Assembly: GCF_004153195.1 (NCBI RefSeq)
Contig: NZ_SEMC01000002.1
Coordinates: 278,083 to 342,082, forward strand
Direction of reading: 5' to 3'
DNA from: Sporolactobacillus sp. THM19-2
Lineage (GTDB): Bacteria > Bacillota > Bacilli > Bacillales > Sporolactobacillaceae
Length of the DNA stretch: 64,000 bases
This document shows positions 28,289-43,142 of the stretch, piece by piece. How positions within the stretch are numbered: the first letter of the stretch is position 1; the number at the start of each line of letters is the position of its first letter. The notes under the pieces were generated by a model. It was not told the DNA's origin, made no database searches, and worked only from the letters and a program-made list of their open reading frames with translations. A program made the position numbers and the translations under genes.

Positions 28289-28561
28289 TTACCTCCTCGG
28301 TCGATCCGAACGAAATGTTATCATACCTGTATGTCTGTGTCCGGTTTTTTTTTCCGGCACAGGATCAAAGCCTCCCGGATGAAAGGGCTGACACTTCAGG
28401 AGCCTCCTGACTGTCAGCCATCCACCGCGAATAACGCCGAACCGCGAAAAGGCCTCCAGCGCATATTGTGAGCAGGTTGGGTAAAACCGGCATGAAGGCG
28501 GCGTGAAAGGTGATATAAATTTCTGATAGATGCGGATCAAAAATATAAAAATATATTTCAT
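28289..28561 (-). CDS. yidD: membrane protein insertion efficiency factor YidD
   Basis: YidD is a small membrane-associated protein that helps YidC-dependent insertion. The 90-residue protein has the family core [20 protein letters not shown] followed by [10 protein letters not shown], with the conserved Cys pair, and [10 protein letters not shown] near the end. Its ATG overlaps the rnpA stop by one base (TAATG), which suggests translational coupling. yidC follows four bases later. In B. subtilis the yidD copy lies elsewhere, while many other bacteria keep it here. Confidence 0.95.
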   Translation of the reverse strand: MKYIFIFLIRIYQKFISPFTPPSCRFYPTCSQYALEAFSRFGVIRGGWLTVRRLLKCQPFHPGGFDPVPEKKTGHRHTGMITFRSDRPRR

Positions 28562-28917
28562 TATAACTCGTCCTTATGTTCGGCTATTACGCCTGCTTTT
28601 CTGAGAACATGCATCAGGCTGCCCTGCATTTCATGATAGGACATGGTTCGTACCGGACGTCGAGAGATAATAATGTAATCATTTCCAGGCTCCAGTCTGT
28701 CTGCCATATCCCGAAAGATTTCCTTGATACACCTTTTTATATGATTCCGCATGACAGCATTGCCCATCTTTTTACTCACGGACAGACCCAGCCGTGAACA
28801 GGGCTGACCGGGATGCCGAAGTACGTAGACAACAAACTGTCTGTTGGCGAATGATTTCCCTTTTTTAAAAACAACCTGAAAATCTTCGTTCTTCTTTAGT
28901 CTCTGAATTGTCTTCAT
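28561..28917 (-). CDS. rnpA: ribonuclease P protein component
   Basis: RnpA is the protein subunit that helps RNase P RNA cut tRNA 5' leaders. I choose the ATG at 28917, preceded by GGAGGG, which gives 118 residues starting [20 protein letters not shown], the family form. The RNR motif region appears as [18 protein letters not shown], and DYIIISRRP follows. It lies downstream of rpmH and overlaps yidD. A possible weak hairpin sits in the 220-bp gap from rpmH. Confidence 0.96.
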   Translation of the reverse strand: MKTIQRLKKNEDFQVVFKKGKSFANRQFVVYVLRHPGQPCSRLGLSVSKKMGNAVMRNHIKRCIKEIFRDMADRLEPGNDYIIISRRPVRTMSYHEMQGSLMHVLRKAGVIAEHKDEL

Positions 28918-29162
28918 TTTGTCCCTCCAGTGGGACATCATTTTACCCTGTGTAGCATATTAATCATAGATCATCGAACTAAGAAATAACTGTCACCTCA
29001 TTGCGTTATTGCCTGTCCCGCATGACCTGATGAAGAAAAACCGGCCCGCAGGCAAGCCCCTGACGCATCCGGGGGGTTCAGTTTTTCAACCCTTTTTCTT
29101 TTCGTAAAAATTTCAAACTCTATTATAGTGTGAAAAAAACCACTGCAATGCTGACAGTGGCT

Positions 29163-29297
29163 TTACGCAGACAAAACTTTCCTTCCCTTGCGCCGGCGGT
29201 TTGCCAGAATCTTGCGGCCCTTTGCTGTCGCCATTCTCGCACGGAAACCATGCACTCTTTTTCTGCTGCGTTTATTTGGTTGATAGGTACGCTTCAC
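29163..29297 (-). CDS. rpmH: 50S ribosomal protein L34
   Basis: The 44-residue highly basic protein reads [17 protein letters not shown] near the start and ends [11 protein letters not shown], diagnostic for L34. I choose GTG at 29297, nine bases past GGGAGG, because it gives exactly the standard 44 residues; an ATG six bases upstream is too close to the ribosome site. It is the first gene left of oriC. Confidence 0.96.
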   Translation of the reverse strand: MKRTYQPNKRSRKRVHGFRARMATAKGRKILANRRRKGRKVLSA

Positions 29298-29409
29298 TTT
29301 CATACACCTCCCATACAAATCGATAAATAAAATCGGTGCCTCGTTCAAACATATAGGTCGGATCTCATTTTATCCATTCATTATTCTCTAATCAAAACCA
29401 GTCTGACTT

Positions 29410-29438
29410 ATTATAATTATTTTTTTTGTGAAAGTCAA
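29410..29438 (-). promoter_or_regulatory. strong sigma-A promoter of rpmH
   Basis: The minus strand reads TTGACT (29433-29438), an A-rich 17-bp spacer and TATAAT (29410-29415), about 110 bp before rpmH. Confidence 0.8.
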
Positions 29439-29483
29439 CCGTCCTTCCAGGACGCCACCGTCCTGAAATGCGTCCCCACCTTC

Positions 29484-29819
29484 TGTGGATAATTATTTCT
29501 CCTCCTTCGATTTTTTTCACGTTTTATCGACATGTACCTAACAAATTACCAGGCTGTGTACAACGCCCATGTGCAAAAGTTATTCACTGTGGATAACTTT
29601 TGGCGATCATTGCTTTATCGGTGCTTTTTTGATATGATCATAGTACTTGAATCCGTCGAAAAGTCCGTTAATGCACAGATTTATCCACTGCCTGTGGATA
29701 AATCTTCAAGACGTTTAGCACAGATGTTAGTTGTTTTATCCACAGGTTGTTAACATCTGTTGATAACTTCAATCTGTTCGACAAAATACGCATTTTTCAA
29801 CTGCACATTTTGTGGATAA
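29484..29819. other. oriC: oriC, upstream DnaA-box cluster (incA/incB-like)
   Basis: Perfect DnaA boxes: 29484-29492 (-), 29588-29596 (-), 29693-29701 (-), 29736-29744 (+) and 29811-29819 (-). One-mismatch boxes: TTATTCACT 29580-29588 (+, overlapping, two mismatches), TTATCCACT 29681-29689 (+) and TGTTGATAA 29758-29766 (-). With the boxes downstream of dnaA this is the bipartite origin typical of Bacillus. The dnaA promoter lies inside the cluster, so DnaA autoregulation is likely. Confidence 0.93.
29610..29638 (+). promoter_or_regulatory. sigma-A promoter of dnaA
   Basis: TTGCTT (29610-29615), 17 bp, TATGAT (29633-29638). DnaA boxes lie on both sides, the nearest ending at 29596. The leader to dnaA would be about 300 nt. 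Confidence 0.7.
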
Positions 29820-29943
29820 GCAAAAAAAGCAGGGTATACAGGTGAAAGCAGTGAATCGTCCGCAGGCTGTGTGATCATCCAGTCTGACTGTTGGCGTTTG
29901 CTTTTTTTATGTATTTCATCAGACAAGGGGGGGCCGCAAAGCA

Positions 29944-31377
29944 TTGAACAACCTGAAAGAAATATGGGATCAGGCACTGATCATCATTAAAAAGAAACTT
30001 AGCAAACCCAGTTTTGAGACATGGCTTAAAGAAACTCAGGCACAGGCTGTAAACGGACAAAACATGATTATCAGCGTCCCGAATGAATTTTCACGCGACT
30101 GGCTGGAAGAACATTATTCCCGTCTGATTTCAGATATACTTATGGAAATAACTGGAATTCGCTACAGCATCCAGTTTGTTATCCCGCAGAAAAATAAAGG
30201 GAGCCTCGGTCATAAAAAGGGAAACAGCACAACTCCAAAAAGAAAGAGTGAGCCGGCGAACTTCAGTCAGAGAAACAGCCCCGGGCACCCTGTTGAGCGT
30301 TCCGGTGCAACTGATCGAAGAAGTCTCGATGAGATTAATAACAGTATGCTGAATTCAAAAAATACATTTGAAACCTTTGTCATCGGATCCGGAAACCGTT
30401 TTGCTCATGCCGCTTCTCTGGCAGTCGCCGAAGCGCCGGCAAAAGCCTATAACCCGCTTTTTATCTACGGCGGGGTCGGACTGGGAAAAACGCACCTGAT
30501 GCATGCGATCGGACACTATGTAATCGAACATAATCCGGCCGCTCGCGTTGTTTACCTGTCTTCTGAAAAATTCACTAATGAATTTATTAATTCCATTCGT
30601 GACAATAAAACGGTGGAATTCCGTAATAAATACCGGAACGTTGATGTCCTGCTCATAGATGATATTCAGTTCCTCGCCGGAAAAGAACAGACACAGGAAG
30701 AGTTTTTTCATACATTTAATGCGCTCCATGAAGAATACAAACAGATTGTCATCTCAAGCGACCGGCCGCCGAAAGAAATTCCGACACTGGAAGACCGTTT
30801 GCGTTCCCGGTTTGAATGGGGGCTGATTACAGATATCACCCCGCCTGATCTTGAGACCCGTATTGCTATTCTAAGAAAAAAGGCAAAAGCAGAAGGTCTG
30901 GATATACCCAATGAGGTCATGATCTATATCGCCAATCAGATCGACACCAATATTCGTGAACTGGAAGGCGCCCTGATCCGTGTCATCGCTTTTTCATCAC
31001 TGAACAATGAGGATATCAGCGTCGATCTTGCGGCAGAAGCGTTGAAAGATATTATTCCTTCTGCCCGGCCGAAGCAAATCACGATCCAGGATATTCAAGT
31101 GGCTGTCGGTGCTGAATATCATCTGCGTCTGGAAGATTTTGCAGCAAAGCGCCGGACTAAGTCCATAGCCTTTCCAAGACAGATTGCCATGTATCTTGCC
31201 CGTGAACTGACGGATTATTCGCTTCCGAAAATCGGTGAAGAATTCGGGGGCCGTGACCATACTACGGTTATTCATGCTCATGAAAAAATCACAAAACAAT
31301 TATCTGTCGACCGTGAACTTCAGAAAAAAGTCAATGGCTTAATTGACCAGCTGAAATCTCCAGCAAGAGTCCAATAG
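29944..31377 (+). CDS. dnaA: chromosomal replication initiator protein DnaA
   Basis: DnaA binds the 9-mer boxes and melts oriC. The 477-residue protein has domain I (1-80, with [12 protein letters not shown]), a variable linker (82-135), the AAA+ domain with Walker A GGVGLGKT at 176-183 and Walker B LLIDDIQ, and the DNA-binding domain IV with [15 protein letters not shown] near 434. The start is TTG at 29944, as in B. subtilis dnaA, behind a GGGGGGG stretch. Complete and normal in length. Confidence 0.97.
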   Translation: MNNLKEIWDQALIIIKKKLSKPSFETWLKETQAQAVNGQNMIISVPNEFSRDWLEEHYSRLISDILMEITGIRYSIQFVIPQKNKGSLGHKKGNSTTPKRKSEPANFSQRNSPGHPVERSGATDRRSLDEINNSMLNSKNTFETFVIGSGNRFAHAASLAVAEAPAKAYNPLFIYGGVGLGKTHLMHAIGHYVIEHNPAARVVYLSSEKFTNEFINSIRDNKTVEFRNKYRNVDVLLIDDIQFLAGKEQTQEEFFHTFNALHEEYKQIVISSDRPPKEIPTLEDRLRSRFEWGLITDITPPDLETRIAILRKKAKAEGLDIPNEVMIYIANQIDTNIRELEGALIRVIAFSSLNNEDISVDLAAEALKDIIPSARPKQITIQDIQVAVGAEYHLRLEDFAAKRRTKSIAFPRQIAMYLARELTDYSLPKIGEEFGGRDHTTVIHAHEKITKQLSVDRELQKKVNGLIDQLKSPARVQ

Positions 31378-31439
31378 CTTGCGGATGGGGTACCAGTCAT
31401 ACACAGGACTGTGCATAACAGTAAATAACAGTATTCATT

Positions 31440-31550
31440 TTATCCACAGTTTATGAACAGGTGGATAACTGTGCTTTTCACGGTAGAAGCCATTTACCCA
31501 CAAATCCACAGGTCTTACTACTATGATTACTGTATCTTATTTCTTATAAC
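31440..31550. other. oriC: oriC, downstream DnaA boxes and AT-rich unwinding region (incC-like)
   Basis: A perfect box TTATCCACA at 31440-31448 (+) faces GGTGGATAA at 31460-31468 (-, one mismatch); TTACCCACA at 31494-31502 is another one-mismatch box. They are followed by an AT-rich stretch (about 31515-31552) directly before dnaN, where the unwinding element lies in B. subtilis. Position and box layout support this as the melting half of the origin. Confidence 0.85.
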
Positions 31551-31568
31551 ATATTGGGGGAAAGAATC

Positions 31569-32753
31569 ATGCAAGAAATGCAAGACACGAATCAGGGCAC
31601 AACACTGACAATGCATGTCAGTGTTCAGAAAAACAGGCTTGCTGAAGCCGTAAGCCAGGTGATGAAGGCTGTCTCATCAAAAACCACCATTCCTATACTC
31701 ACAGGCATTAAAATTTCAGCAGATCCTGACGGCATTCGACTGACAGGAAGCAATTCCGATATTTCGATCATGTCCTTTATCCCTGCTGAAGATCAGGATC
31801 AGGAAGCAGCTGTTATCGATACGCCGGGAAGTGTCGTTCTTCCGGGACGTCTTTTTTCCGAAGTGGTTCGTAAATTCCCCAATGATAAAATTCTTATAGA
31901 GTCAGACAGCCGCCAGATTACTAAGATCACCTCAGGTTCTTCTGAATTTAACTTAAACGGACTTGATCCGGAGGAATATCCGAATCTGCCGGTCATCAAT
32001 GAGAAAAAAGTCATCAGTATCCGAAAAGACCTTTTACGTGACGTCATCAGACAGACCGTTTACGCTGTATCCGTATCAGAAACGCGCCCGGTTCTGACCG
32101 GTGTCAAATGGAGTCTGAAAAACGGGAGACTGGCTTGTGTCGCAACGGACAGTCACCGCCTGGCACAGCGGTCTGTCCCGGTTGCATCCGGAAGCGCAGC
32201 TGAGGAATCCAGAGATGTTGTCATCCCCGGCTCAAGTTTAACTGAACTGGTAAAGCTTCTGGATGATAACGATGACGAAAATGCAGACCTTGTAATGACA
32301 TCAAATCAGATCCTGTTTCAATTGAATAATGTCCAATTCTACTCCCGGATCCTGGATGGAAATTATCCGGATACGTCGCGGTTGATTCCTCAGGACAGTA
32401 AAACGACGCTCACCCTTCCAACCAGAGGACTATACCAGGCGATCGAACGGGCTTCCATCCTGGCTAAGGAGGAACGGAACAACATTGTGAAACTCCGGGC
32501 GGAGGATGGACACGTTGAAATTTCTTCCCAGTCCCTGGAACTGGGCCGCGTTTTTGAAACGTTACAGGTTGAAGAATTTGAAGGAGAGCCGATGCGTATT
32601 GCGTTCAGTGCCAAATTCATGATGGACGCCCTGGGGAAAATTGATGACAGTAATGTACGTATTTATTTTGTCGGTCCCATGCGTCCGATTATTATCCGTC
32701 CGATCGGCGATGATAATATTCTGATGCTGATTCTTCCCATCAGAACTTTTTAA
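31569..32753 (+). CDS. dnaN: DNA polymerase III sliding clamp (beta subunit)
   Basis: The beta clamp encircles DNA and tethers polymerase III. The 394-residue product has three repeated clamp domains; typical segments are AVSSKTTIPILTGIKI near the start and the closing MLILPIRTF. I choose the ATG at 31569, eight bases after GGGGG. This leaves about 15 extra N-terminal residues (MQEMQDTNQGTTLTM) relative to the Bacillus form. An internal ATG at 31611 has no ribosome site. Confidence 0.96.
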   Translation: MQEMQDTNQGTTLTMHVSVQKNRLAEAVSQVMKAVSSKTTIPILTGIKISADPDGIRLTGSNSDISIMSFIPAEDQDQEAAVIDTPGSVVLPGRLFSEVVRKFPNDKILIESDSRQITKITSGSSEFNLNGLDPEEYPNLPVINEKKVISIRKDLLRDVIRQTVYAVSVSETRPVLTGVKWSLKNGRLACVATDSHRLAQRSVPVASGSAAEESRDVVIPGSSLTELVKLLDDNDDENADLVMTSNQILFQLNNVQFYSRILDGNYPDTSRLIPQDSKTTLTLPTRGLYQAIERASILAKEERNNIVKLRAEDGHVEISSQSLELGRVFETLQVEEFEGEPMRIAFSAKFMMDALGKIDDSNVRIYFVGPMRPIIIRPIGDDNILMLILPIRTF

Positions 32754-32779
32754 CCGTTGAGGAAAAAAAGTGAGGCGAA

Positions 32780-33004
32780 ATGATGAAAACAGTCAGACTG
32801 AAGGTCAATGAGGCCTTCATCACACTGGGTCAATTGCTTAAACTTGAAGGCATCATTCAAACAGGTGGCGAAGCCAAATATTTTCTCTCATCGACAGAAG
32901 TTTATGTCAATGGAGATCATGAAATGCGCCGCGGGAAGAAATTAAGGGATGGCGACCTGATCAGAGTGCCCGGAATGGGTGAATTTGTCATCAGTCGTTC
33001 ATGA
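32780..33004 (+). CDS. yaaA: S4-domain protein YaaA (RlbA)
   Basis: A 74-residue S4 RNA-binding domain protein found between dnaN and recF in Bacillales. Typical residues are ITLGQLLKLEGIIQTGGEAK, then VYVNGDHEMRRGKKLRDGD and a final RVPGMGEFVI. In B. subtilis it is linked to ribosome assembly. Two ATG codons are adjacent; the second, at 32783, has better spacing from GTGAGG. It ends 17 bases before recF. Confidence 0.93.
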   Translation: MMKTVRLKVNEAFITLGQLLKLEGIIQTGGEAKYFLSSTEVYVNGDHEMRRGKKLRDGDLIRVPGMGEFVISRS

Positions 33005-33020
33005 GGGGGATTGCCCCGCG

Positions 33021-36148
<3,128 letters not shown>

Positions 36149-36280
36149 AACAACACCCTCATACTCAGACAGGAAACAGGTGACGTTTGGAAGCATACGG
36201 ATTTTACGTTTATCACAATCATCGGGAAAAGGTTCATCCTGTGAAATAAGCATGAATCCGCCCGGTAAGGAGGAAAAAAG

Positions 36281-38746
36281 ATGACAGATCAAGATGAATC
36301 AAGAATAAAACCCGTGGACATCGGGCATGAAATGCGCACATCATTTCTTGATTACGCGATGAGTGTCATCGTCAGCCGCGCCCTTCCTGATGTGAGGGAC
36401 GGTCTGAAACCGGTTCACAGGCGGATTTTATACGCCATGAATGAACTGGGCATCACGTCTGATAAAGCTTATAAGAAATCGGCACGTATTGTCGGTGAAG
36501 TTATTGGTAAATATCATCCCCACGGGGATACGGCTGTCTATGATACGATGGTACGCATGGCGCAGAACTTCAGCCAGCGTTATGAACTCGTTGACGGTCA
36601 TGGTAACTTCGGATCGGTCGACGGAGATCCGGCCGCAGCGATGCGTTATACAGAAGCAAGAATGTCAAAAATATCGATGGAAATGGTCCGCGATATCCGG
36701 AAAGATACAATCGATTTTCAGCCTAATTATGATGGATCGGAGCAGGAACCTGTTGTCCTGCCTTCACGTTTTCCAAATTTGCTTGTAAACGGTGCGTCCG
36801 GTATTGCAGTCGGGATGGCAACGAACATCCCCCCTCATCAGCTGGGTGAAGTGATCGACGCTGTACTGGCTCTGAGTAACAATCCCGATATAACAACAGA
36901 AGAAATCATGAAGTATATTCCAGGACCGGATTTTCCAACCGGCGGTCTGATCATGGGACGCGAAGGTGTCAAGCGGGCTTACCGGACCGGTCGCGGGTCG
37001 ATTATCGTCCGGGCAAAAGTTAATATTGAACAGCAGGCAAGCGGAAAACAAAGCATTATTGTTACCGAACTCCCCTATCAAGTCAATAAAGCCAAACTGA
37101 TCGAAAGAATTGCCGATCTGGTAAAAGAAAAAAAACTGGAAGGAATCACTGATCTGCGTGACGAATCCGACCGCCGGGGAATGCGGATGGTGATTGAGGT
37201 TCGCCGTGACGCCAATGCAAATGTCCTTCTGAATAATCTGTACAAGCACACGGGTCTGCAAACCAGTTTCGGTATTAACCTGCTGGCTCTCGTCGCCGGC
37301 AGACCGAGAGTGCTGACTCTTAAAGAGTGCCTGCATTACTATCTGGCGCATCAGGAAAATGTCATTCGCCGGAGAACAGCTTTTGAATTAAAGAAGGCAG
37401 AAGCAAGGGCTCATATTCTCGAAGGTCTGCGCGTCGCACTGGATCATCTGGATGAAGTCATTTCCCTGATCCGTCACTCCAAGACCGCCGATATCGCCCG
37501 CACGGGACTGATGAATAATTTCTCACTGACTGAAGTTCAGGCACAGGCGATCCTTGATATGCGTCTCCAGCGACTGACAGGACTTGAGCGTGAGAAAATT
37601 GAGCAGGAATACGCGGATCTGGTCAAACGCATTGCGGAACTGAAGGCGATCCTTGCCGATGAGCAGAAAGTACTGCAGATCATCCGTAAAGAGCTTGGAG
37701 AAATTAAAGAAAAATTTAATGACGAAAGGCGGACAGAAATCACCTTTGGATCCGATTTGCTGGAAGATGAGGATCTGATCGAAAGAGAAGATATCGTCAT
37801 TACGGTCTCCCACAATGGCTATATTAAGCGGATGCCCGTCAGCACTTATAAAAATCAGAACCGCGGTGGACGTGGCATTCGAGGCATGGGGACAAATGAA
37901 GATGATTTTGTAGAGCATCTTTTCCAGACAAACACGCATCATCATGTCCTCTTTTTCACGAACAAAGGACGGGTTTATCAGCTGAAGGGCTATGAAATCC
38001 CGGAACTGGGTCGCACAGCTAAGGGCATTCCGATCATCAATCTGATCCAGATTGATAAGGGAGAATATATCACTGCCTTCTTCCCTGTCGAATCATTTGA
38101 TGCGGATCATTATCTCGTCTTTTTAACAAAGAATGGAATTATGAAGCGATCGCAACTGAGTGATTTTTCCAATATCCGTAAGGCTGGACTGTATGCCATT
38201 ACAGTCCGGGACGAAGATGAACTGATGGCTGTACGCCTGACCAATGGAAAAAGTGATCTCATTGTCGGGACAAAGAAAGGGATGGCGATCCGTTTTGACG
38301 AAAATGCTGTCCGTCCGATGGGCCGGACAGCTGCCGGTGTGAAGGCGATTTCCCTGGATCCCGGCGATGAAGTCGTTGGCATGGGGATTGCAGGCGATCA
38401 AAACGATGTGCTGATTGTGACAGAAAAGGGATTTGGCAAGAGAACGCCCTGCAGTGAATACAGAAGACAGACAAGAGGCGGAAAAGGACTGAAAACCTGC
38501 AACATCACCGAAAAAAACGGTGAACTGATTGCCATGCGAACCGTCGATGAAGATGAGGATCTGATGGTCATCACAGCGCATGGTGTGATCATCCGGATGC
38601 CGGTTTCAGGCATATCCAGGCTGGGAAGAAACACGATGGGGGTCACTCTGATTCGTGTCGATGAAGGAGACAACGTATCGACTATTGCCCGTATCCAGAA
38701 AAATGATGATGATGAAGATACGGAGGAAGTATCCGATAAAGAATAA
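36281..38746 (+). CDS. gyrA: DNA gyrase subunit A
   Basis: GyrA cuts and rejoins DNA. The catalytic Tyr is residue 123 in [12 protein letters not shown]. The quinolone region reads [10 protein letters not shown], with Thr at position 84 where B. subtilis has Ser and Asp at 88. The C-terminal beta-pinwheel contains the GyrA box [10 protein letters not shown]. The acidic tail ([14 protein letters not shown]) is normal. TAAGGAGGAAAA precedes the ATG. 821 residues, complete. Confidence 0.97.
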   Translation: MTDQDESRIKPVDIGHEMRTSFLDYAMSVIVSRALPDVRDGLKPVHRRILYAMNELGITSDKAYKKSARIVGEVIGKYHPHGDTAVYDTMVRMAQNFSQRYELVDGHGNFGSVDGDPAAAMRYTEARMSKISMEMVRDIRKDTIDFQPNYDGSEQEPVVLPSRFPNLLVNGASGIAVGMATNIPPHQLGEVIDAVLALSNNPDITTEEIMKYIPGPDFPTGGLIMGREGVKRAYRTGRGSIIVRAKVNIEQQASGKQSIIVTELPYQVNKAKLIERIADLVKEKKLEGITDLRDESDRRGMRMVIEVRRDANANVLLNNLYKHTGLQTSFGINLLALVAGRPRVLTLKECLHYYLAHQENVIRRRTAFELKKAEARAHILEGLRVALDHLDEVISLIRHSKTADIARTGLMNNFSLTEVQAQAILDMRLQRLTGLEREKIEQEYADLVKRIAELKAILADEQKVLQIIRKELGEIKEKFNDERRTEITFGSDLLEDEDLIEREDIVITVSHNGYIKRMPVSTYKNQNRGGRGIRGMGTNEDDFVEHLFQTNTHHHVLFFTNKGRVYQLKGYEIPELGRTAKGIPIINLIQIDKGEYITAFFPVESFDADHYLVFLTKNGIMKRSQLSDFSNIRKAGLYAITVRDEDELMAVRLTNGKSDLIVGTKKGMAIRFDENAVRPMGRTAAGVKAISLDPGDEVVGMGIAGDQNDVLIVTEKGFGKRTPCSEYRRQTRGGKGLKTCNITEKNGELIAMRTVDEDEDLMVITAHGVIIRMPVSGISRLGRNTMGVTLIRVDEGDNVSTIARIQKNDDDEDTEEVSDKE

Positions 38747-38776
38747 TTTAAGATCTCTGAGGAGTGAGGAGAGAGG

Positions 38777-39862
38777 ATGCTGGTAAAAACGGATAAATGC
38801 AGGCCGGGTGACGTATTGAGAAGGGACGTCTTCTCAAAATCGGACAAACCGCTGATCAAGGCAGGAACAGTTCTTGAGGACATACATTTTGCTGTTCTCC
38901 ATGCCTTTCTGATTGACCGTATCGATGTCCGGACAGCGGGAAAAAAGAAGAATACAGATCAGACTTCCGGACAACATGCCCGTCTCGCAGCAGACGCCCC
39001 TTCCTCTGCAAAGACAGACAATTCCCTGCTTGATGCCGTATTCGCACAGGCTGTTTCCTCTTATCGTTTCTTCTTTAAGCAGTGGCAGTCCGGTGAACCG
39101 GTGAACATCGGCTTATTCAGGAGAGATATGATGCCACTTTTGAAGCGCGGTCTGGCGGATCCCGTCTGGTTTGCCGGTTTTCTGTTACACTTAACTTCCC
39201 TCCACAGTTTTGAAGCGCGTTGTGTAGCAATGGGCTTGGTCTCTGGCTTTCTCGGGAAGAAGGCAGGACTTGATCCGGGCAATGTTTATCAGATGGGTCT
39301 TGCAGGGATGCTTGCTGACTGCGGCATGGCCAGACTTCCCCCTTCTCTTGTGAGGCGGGCAGATGATGTTCCCGGACAGGCACACGCCCTTTATGAAAGG
39401 CATGTTCTGGACAGCTATAATATGCTGAAAGGTGTCCCGACCTTGCGGGAATCACTGATACTCGCAGTTATTCAGCATCATGAGCGTGAAGACGGGAGCG
39501 GCTATCCCCTGCACCTGCGTGGAGAAAGGCTCAATATATACGGAAAAATCCTTGCTGTCTGTGACAGTTTTATCAGTGAAAAAGATAAAGCAGGCGCAGC
39601 AGGCTGGCCCGTCCGCCACCTTGATCATCTGGCCCGCTGCGCTTATGGCAGATTATCGGGATATGTCTTTGCTAAATTCTGTTACGCCGTGATGACTCTG
39701 TTTATCGGGATGAATGCCCGGCTGTCGAATCATCAGCACGGGGAAATTACCTTTGTACCGGATCATCAGCCGACTCGTCCGATGATCCGGCTTGATAACC
39801 AGATGATTTTTTCATTATCTGATCATCGGGAGATCACGATAGATCAGATTGACTTCAAATAA
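38777..39862 (+). CDS. HD-GYP-type protein with a degenerate catalytic site
   Basis: The 361-residue protein has an HD-GYP domain in its middle (about 130-290). HHEREDGSGYPLHLRGE carries the intact GYP element. The segment that should read HDIGK reads LADCGMARLP instead, so the metal-binding His of the HD pair is Ala. Other positions (the His of SLHSFEARCVAMGL and of ERHVLDSYNML) are kept. HD-GYP proteins cleave cyclic di-GMP; this one may be a binding protein. GAGGAGAGG precedes ATG. The gyrA-HD-GYP-guaB order is common in Bacillales. Confidence 0.85.
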   Translation: MLVKTDKCRPGDVLRRDVFSKSDKPLIKAGTVLEDIHFAVLHAFLIDRIDVRTAGKKKNTDQTSGQHARLAADAPSSAKTDNSLLDAVFAQAVSSYRFFFKQWQSGEPVNIGLFRRDMMPLLKRGLADPVWFAGFLLHLTSLHSFEARCVAMGLVSGFLGKKAGLDPGNVYQMGLAGMLADCGMARLPPSLVRRADDVPGQAHALYERHVLDSYNMLKGVPTLRESLILAVIQHHEREDGSGYPLHLRGERLNIYGKILAVCDSFISEKDKAGAAGWPVRHLDHLARCAYGRLSGYVFAKFCYAVMTLFIGMNARLSNHQHGEITFVPDHQPTRPMIRLDNQMIFSLSDHREITIDQIDFK

Positions 39863-39889
39863 ACGAACCAGGTTCACCATGCTTCATGT

Positions 39890-40005
39890 GGATTGGAGCG
39901 AAAGATGCAGGCTCCTGCCGGAAAGGCGAGCCAGGCCCGCAGCTCATGAACGGGGAAGCCTGCGGATCCCCGCAGAAAGCGGGCATGCGGGTCGGAAATC
40001 AACAG
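39890..40005. repeat. Bacillales-type dispersed structured repeat
   Basis: The segment begins GATTGGAGCG, has CTCCTGCCGGAAAGGCGA and CCCCGCAGAAAGCGG inside, and ends GGAAATCAACAG. This skeleton is one I recognise from a GC-rich, hairpin-forming repeat found in many intergenic regions of Bacillaceae. It fills most of the 330-bp gap between the HD-GYP gene and the guaB promoter. Confidence 0.6.
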
Positions 40006-40107
40006 ACGCTTGAAAAAAAGCGAATAAGTAAGGGTTCTGTGTCCCTTGACGGTTTCCGGCCCTGACCACGCCTGTGATTTAGAAAAATAGAATTTCAATG
40101 CGGATTC

Positions 40108-40136
40108 TTGACAGGTGCCTGGTGAGTTGTTACGCT
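40108..40136 (+). promoter_or_regulatory. sigma-A promoter of guaB
   Basis: TTGACA (40108-40113), 17 bp, TACGCT (40131-40136), about 60 bp upstream of guaB. No purine riboswitch is visible in the short leader. Confidence 0.65.
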
Positions 40137-40191
40137 AGCATTAAAATTTTCGGAAGCAAAAATCCAAAAATCAATTATCTCATGGAGGTAA

Positions 40192-41664
<1,473 letters not shown>

Positions 41665-41781
41665 TGCCTTTCGCATTCATAATGATTATGCATAGTATAA
41701 ATCTTTCCGGGCGCGGAATCGTCCGGATTTGTTTCTGTCATAAACAGGCTGAAACAGGAATTTTTTTCGGGGGTGTAGGGG

Positions 41782-43122
41782 TTGAATTTCAGGAAATCGC
41801 TGCGTTTTCTTGTAGCAGCAAGTCTGGCTTTAGTGCTCGTCGTCGCACTGTCTTTTCAAAATCAGCTGACACCAAAGGCACAGGCTGAAGACACAGTGGG
41901 AATAAAAGCAAAATCTGCTATTTTGATTGATGTAAACAGCGGACAGATTTTGTATGAAAAAAATGCAGATCAGGTGTATCCTCCGGCCAGTATGACAAAG
42001 ATCATGACCGAATATCTCGTCATGCAGGCGCTTAATCAGAAAAAACTGACCTGGGATACAAAAGTGTCAATCAGTGATTACGCCTATCAGATTTCTCAGA
42101 ACCGTGAGTTTTCCAATGTTCCATTAAGAAAAGATTATCAGTATACGGTCAGGGAACTGTATGAAGCGATGGCGATCTATTCGGCTAACGGTGCGACCAT
42201 AGCTCTCGCTGAAAAAATAGGCGGATCTGAAAAAAACTTTGTTGATCTGATGAACAAGACCGCAAAAAAGCTGGGCATGACCCACGCATCCTATATTAAC
42301 AGCAGCGGGCTGGAAAATATTGATCTTGGAGATTTTGCCCCCTACGGCGATGAAAAAGACAGTAATCTGCTGTCTGCGCGTGATCTCGCCAAATTAGCTT
42401 ATCACATGGTCAGGGATTATCCGGAGGCACTGACGATTTCCAGTATCCCTCTGAAGAATTTCACAGCAGGTGTTGATTCACCCGTTCAGATGGTGAACTG
42501 GAATTACATGCTTCCGGGATTTGGCGCCAATATGAACCAGTATAAGTATGAAGGTGTTGACGGTTTAAAAACCGGACATACGGATCTGGCCGGATATTGT
42601 TTCACCGGTACGGTTAACCGCGATGGACATCGCCTGGCCAGTGTCATCATGGGGACGCCATCCGAAAATGAACGTTTTGGGCAGACACGGGCCCTGTTTG
42701 ATTACGGCTATCAGCAATTTTCAGAGAAAACGATTGCCAAAAAAAATCAGGTCGTGAAAGGTCAGAAGGCTGTTAAAGTCAATAATGGCAAAAAGGATTC
42801 TGTCAGAGCGGCATTTGGTCAATCTGTGAATCTGACTGCCCGGAATGGCGAAGAGTCAAATCCCCGTTTCAAAGTGACGCTCAACAAGTCACTGCTGAAT
42901 AGAGACGGACAGCTCGAAGCTCCGGTTAAAAAGGGCCAGAAGATAGGCTATGCGACGCTTTCTGCAACAGACGGTGCATACGGACATCTCTATAAGGAGA
43001 ATAACCAGGTACCGGTTGTCGCTGCCGAAGGGGTGGAAAAAAGCAGCTGGATTGTACGTATGTTCCAGGGTATCGGAAACTTTTTTGCAGGGATCTTTTC
43101 ATGGATCGCCGGACTTTTCTAA
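41782..43122 (+). CDS. dacA: D-alanyl-D-alanine carboxypeptidase (PBP5-type)
   Basis: DacA trims the terminal D-Ala of peptidoglycan stem peptides outside the membrane. A signal peptide (1-35, ending PKAQA) precedes the catalytic domain with SMTK at 70-73, SAN at 134-136 and KTG in GLKTGHTD. A C-terminal beta domain is followed by an amphipathic membrane anchor ending GIFSWIAGLF. The start is TTG behind GGGGTGTAGGGG. 446 residues. A clear terminator follows. Confidence 0.96.
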   Translation: MNFRKSLRFLVAASLALVLVVALSFQNQLTPKAQAEDTVGIKAKSAILIDVNSGQILYEKNADQVYPPASMTKIMTEYLVMQALNQKKLTWDTKVSISDYAYQISQNREFSNVPLRKDYQYTVRELYEAMAIYSANGATIALAEKIGGSEKNFVDLMNKTAKKLGMTHASYINSSGLENIDLGDFAPYGDEKDSNLLSARDLAKLAYHMVRDYPEALTISSIPLKNFTAGVDSPVQMVNWNYMLPGFGANMNQYKYEGVDGLKTGHTDLAGYCFTGTVNRDGHRLASVIMGTPSENERFGQTRALFDYGYQQFSEKTIAKKNQVVKGQKAVKVNNGKKDSVRAAFGQSVNLTARNGEESNPRFKVTLNKSLLNRDGQLEAPVKKGQKIGYATLSATDGAYGHLYKENNQVPVVAAEGVEKSSWIVRMFQGIGNFFAGIFSWIAGLF

Positions 43123-43142
43123 GGCGAAACGGGTCATAATAC

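Noticed and set aside
28942..29162. Terminator or attenuator between rpmH and rnpA
   Set aside because: GC-rich complementary segments exist near 29030-29100, but pairing is imperfect with long loops; too weak to list as a feature.
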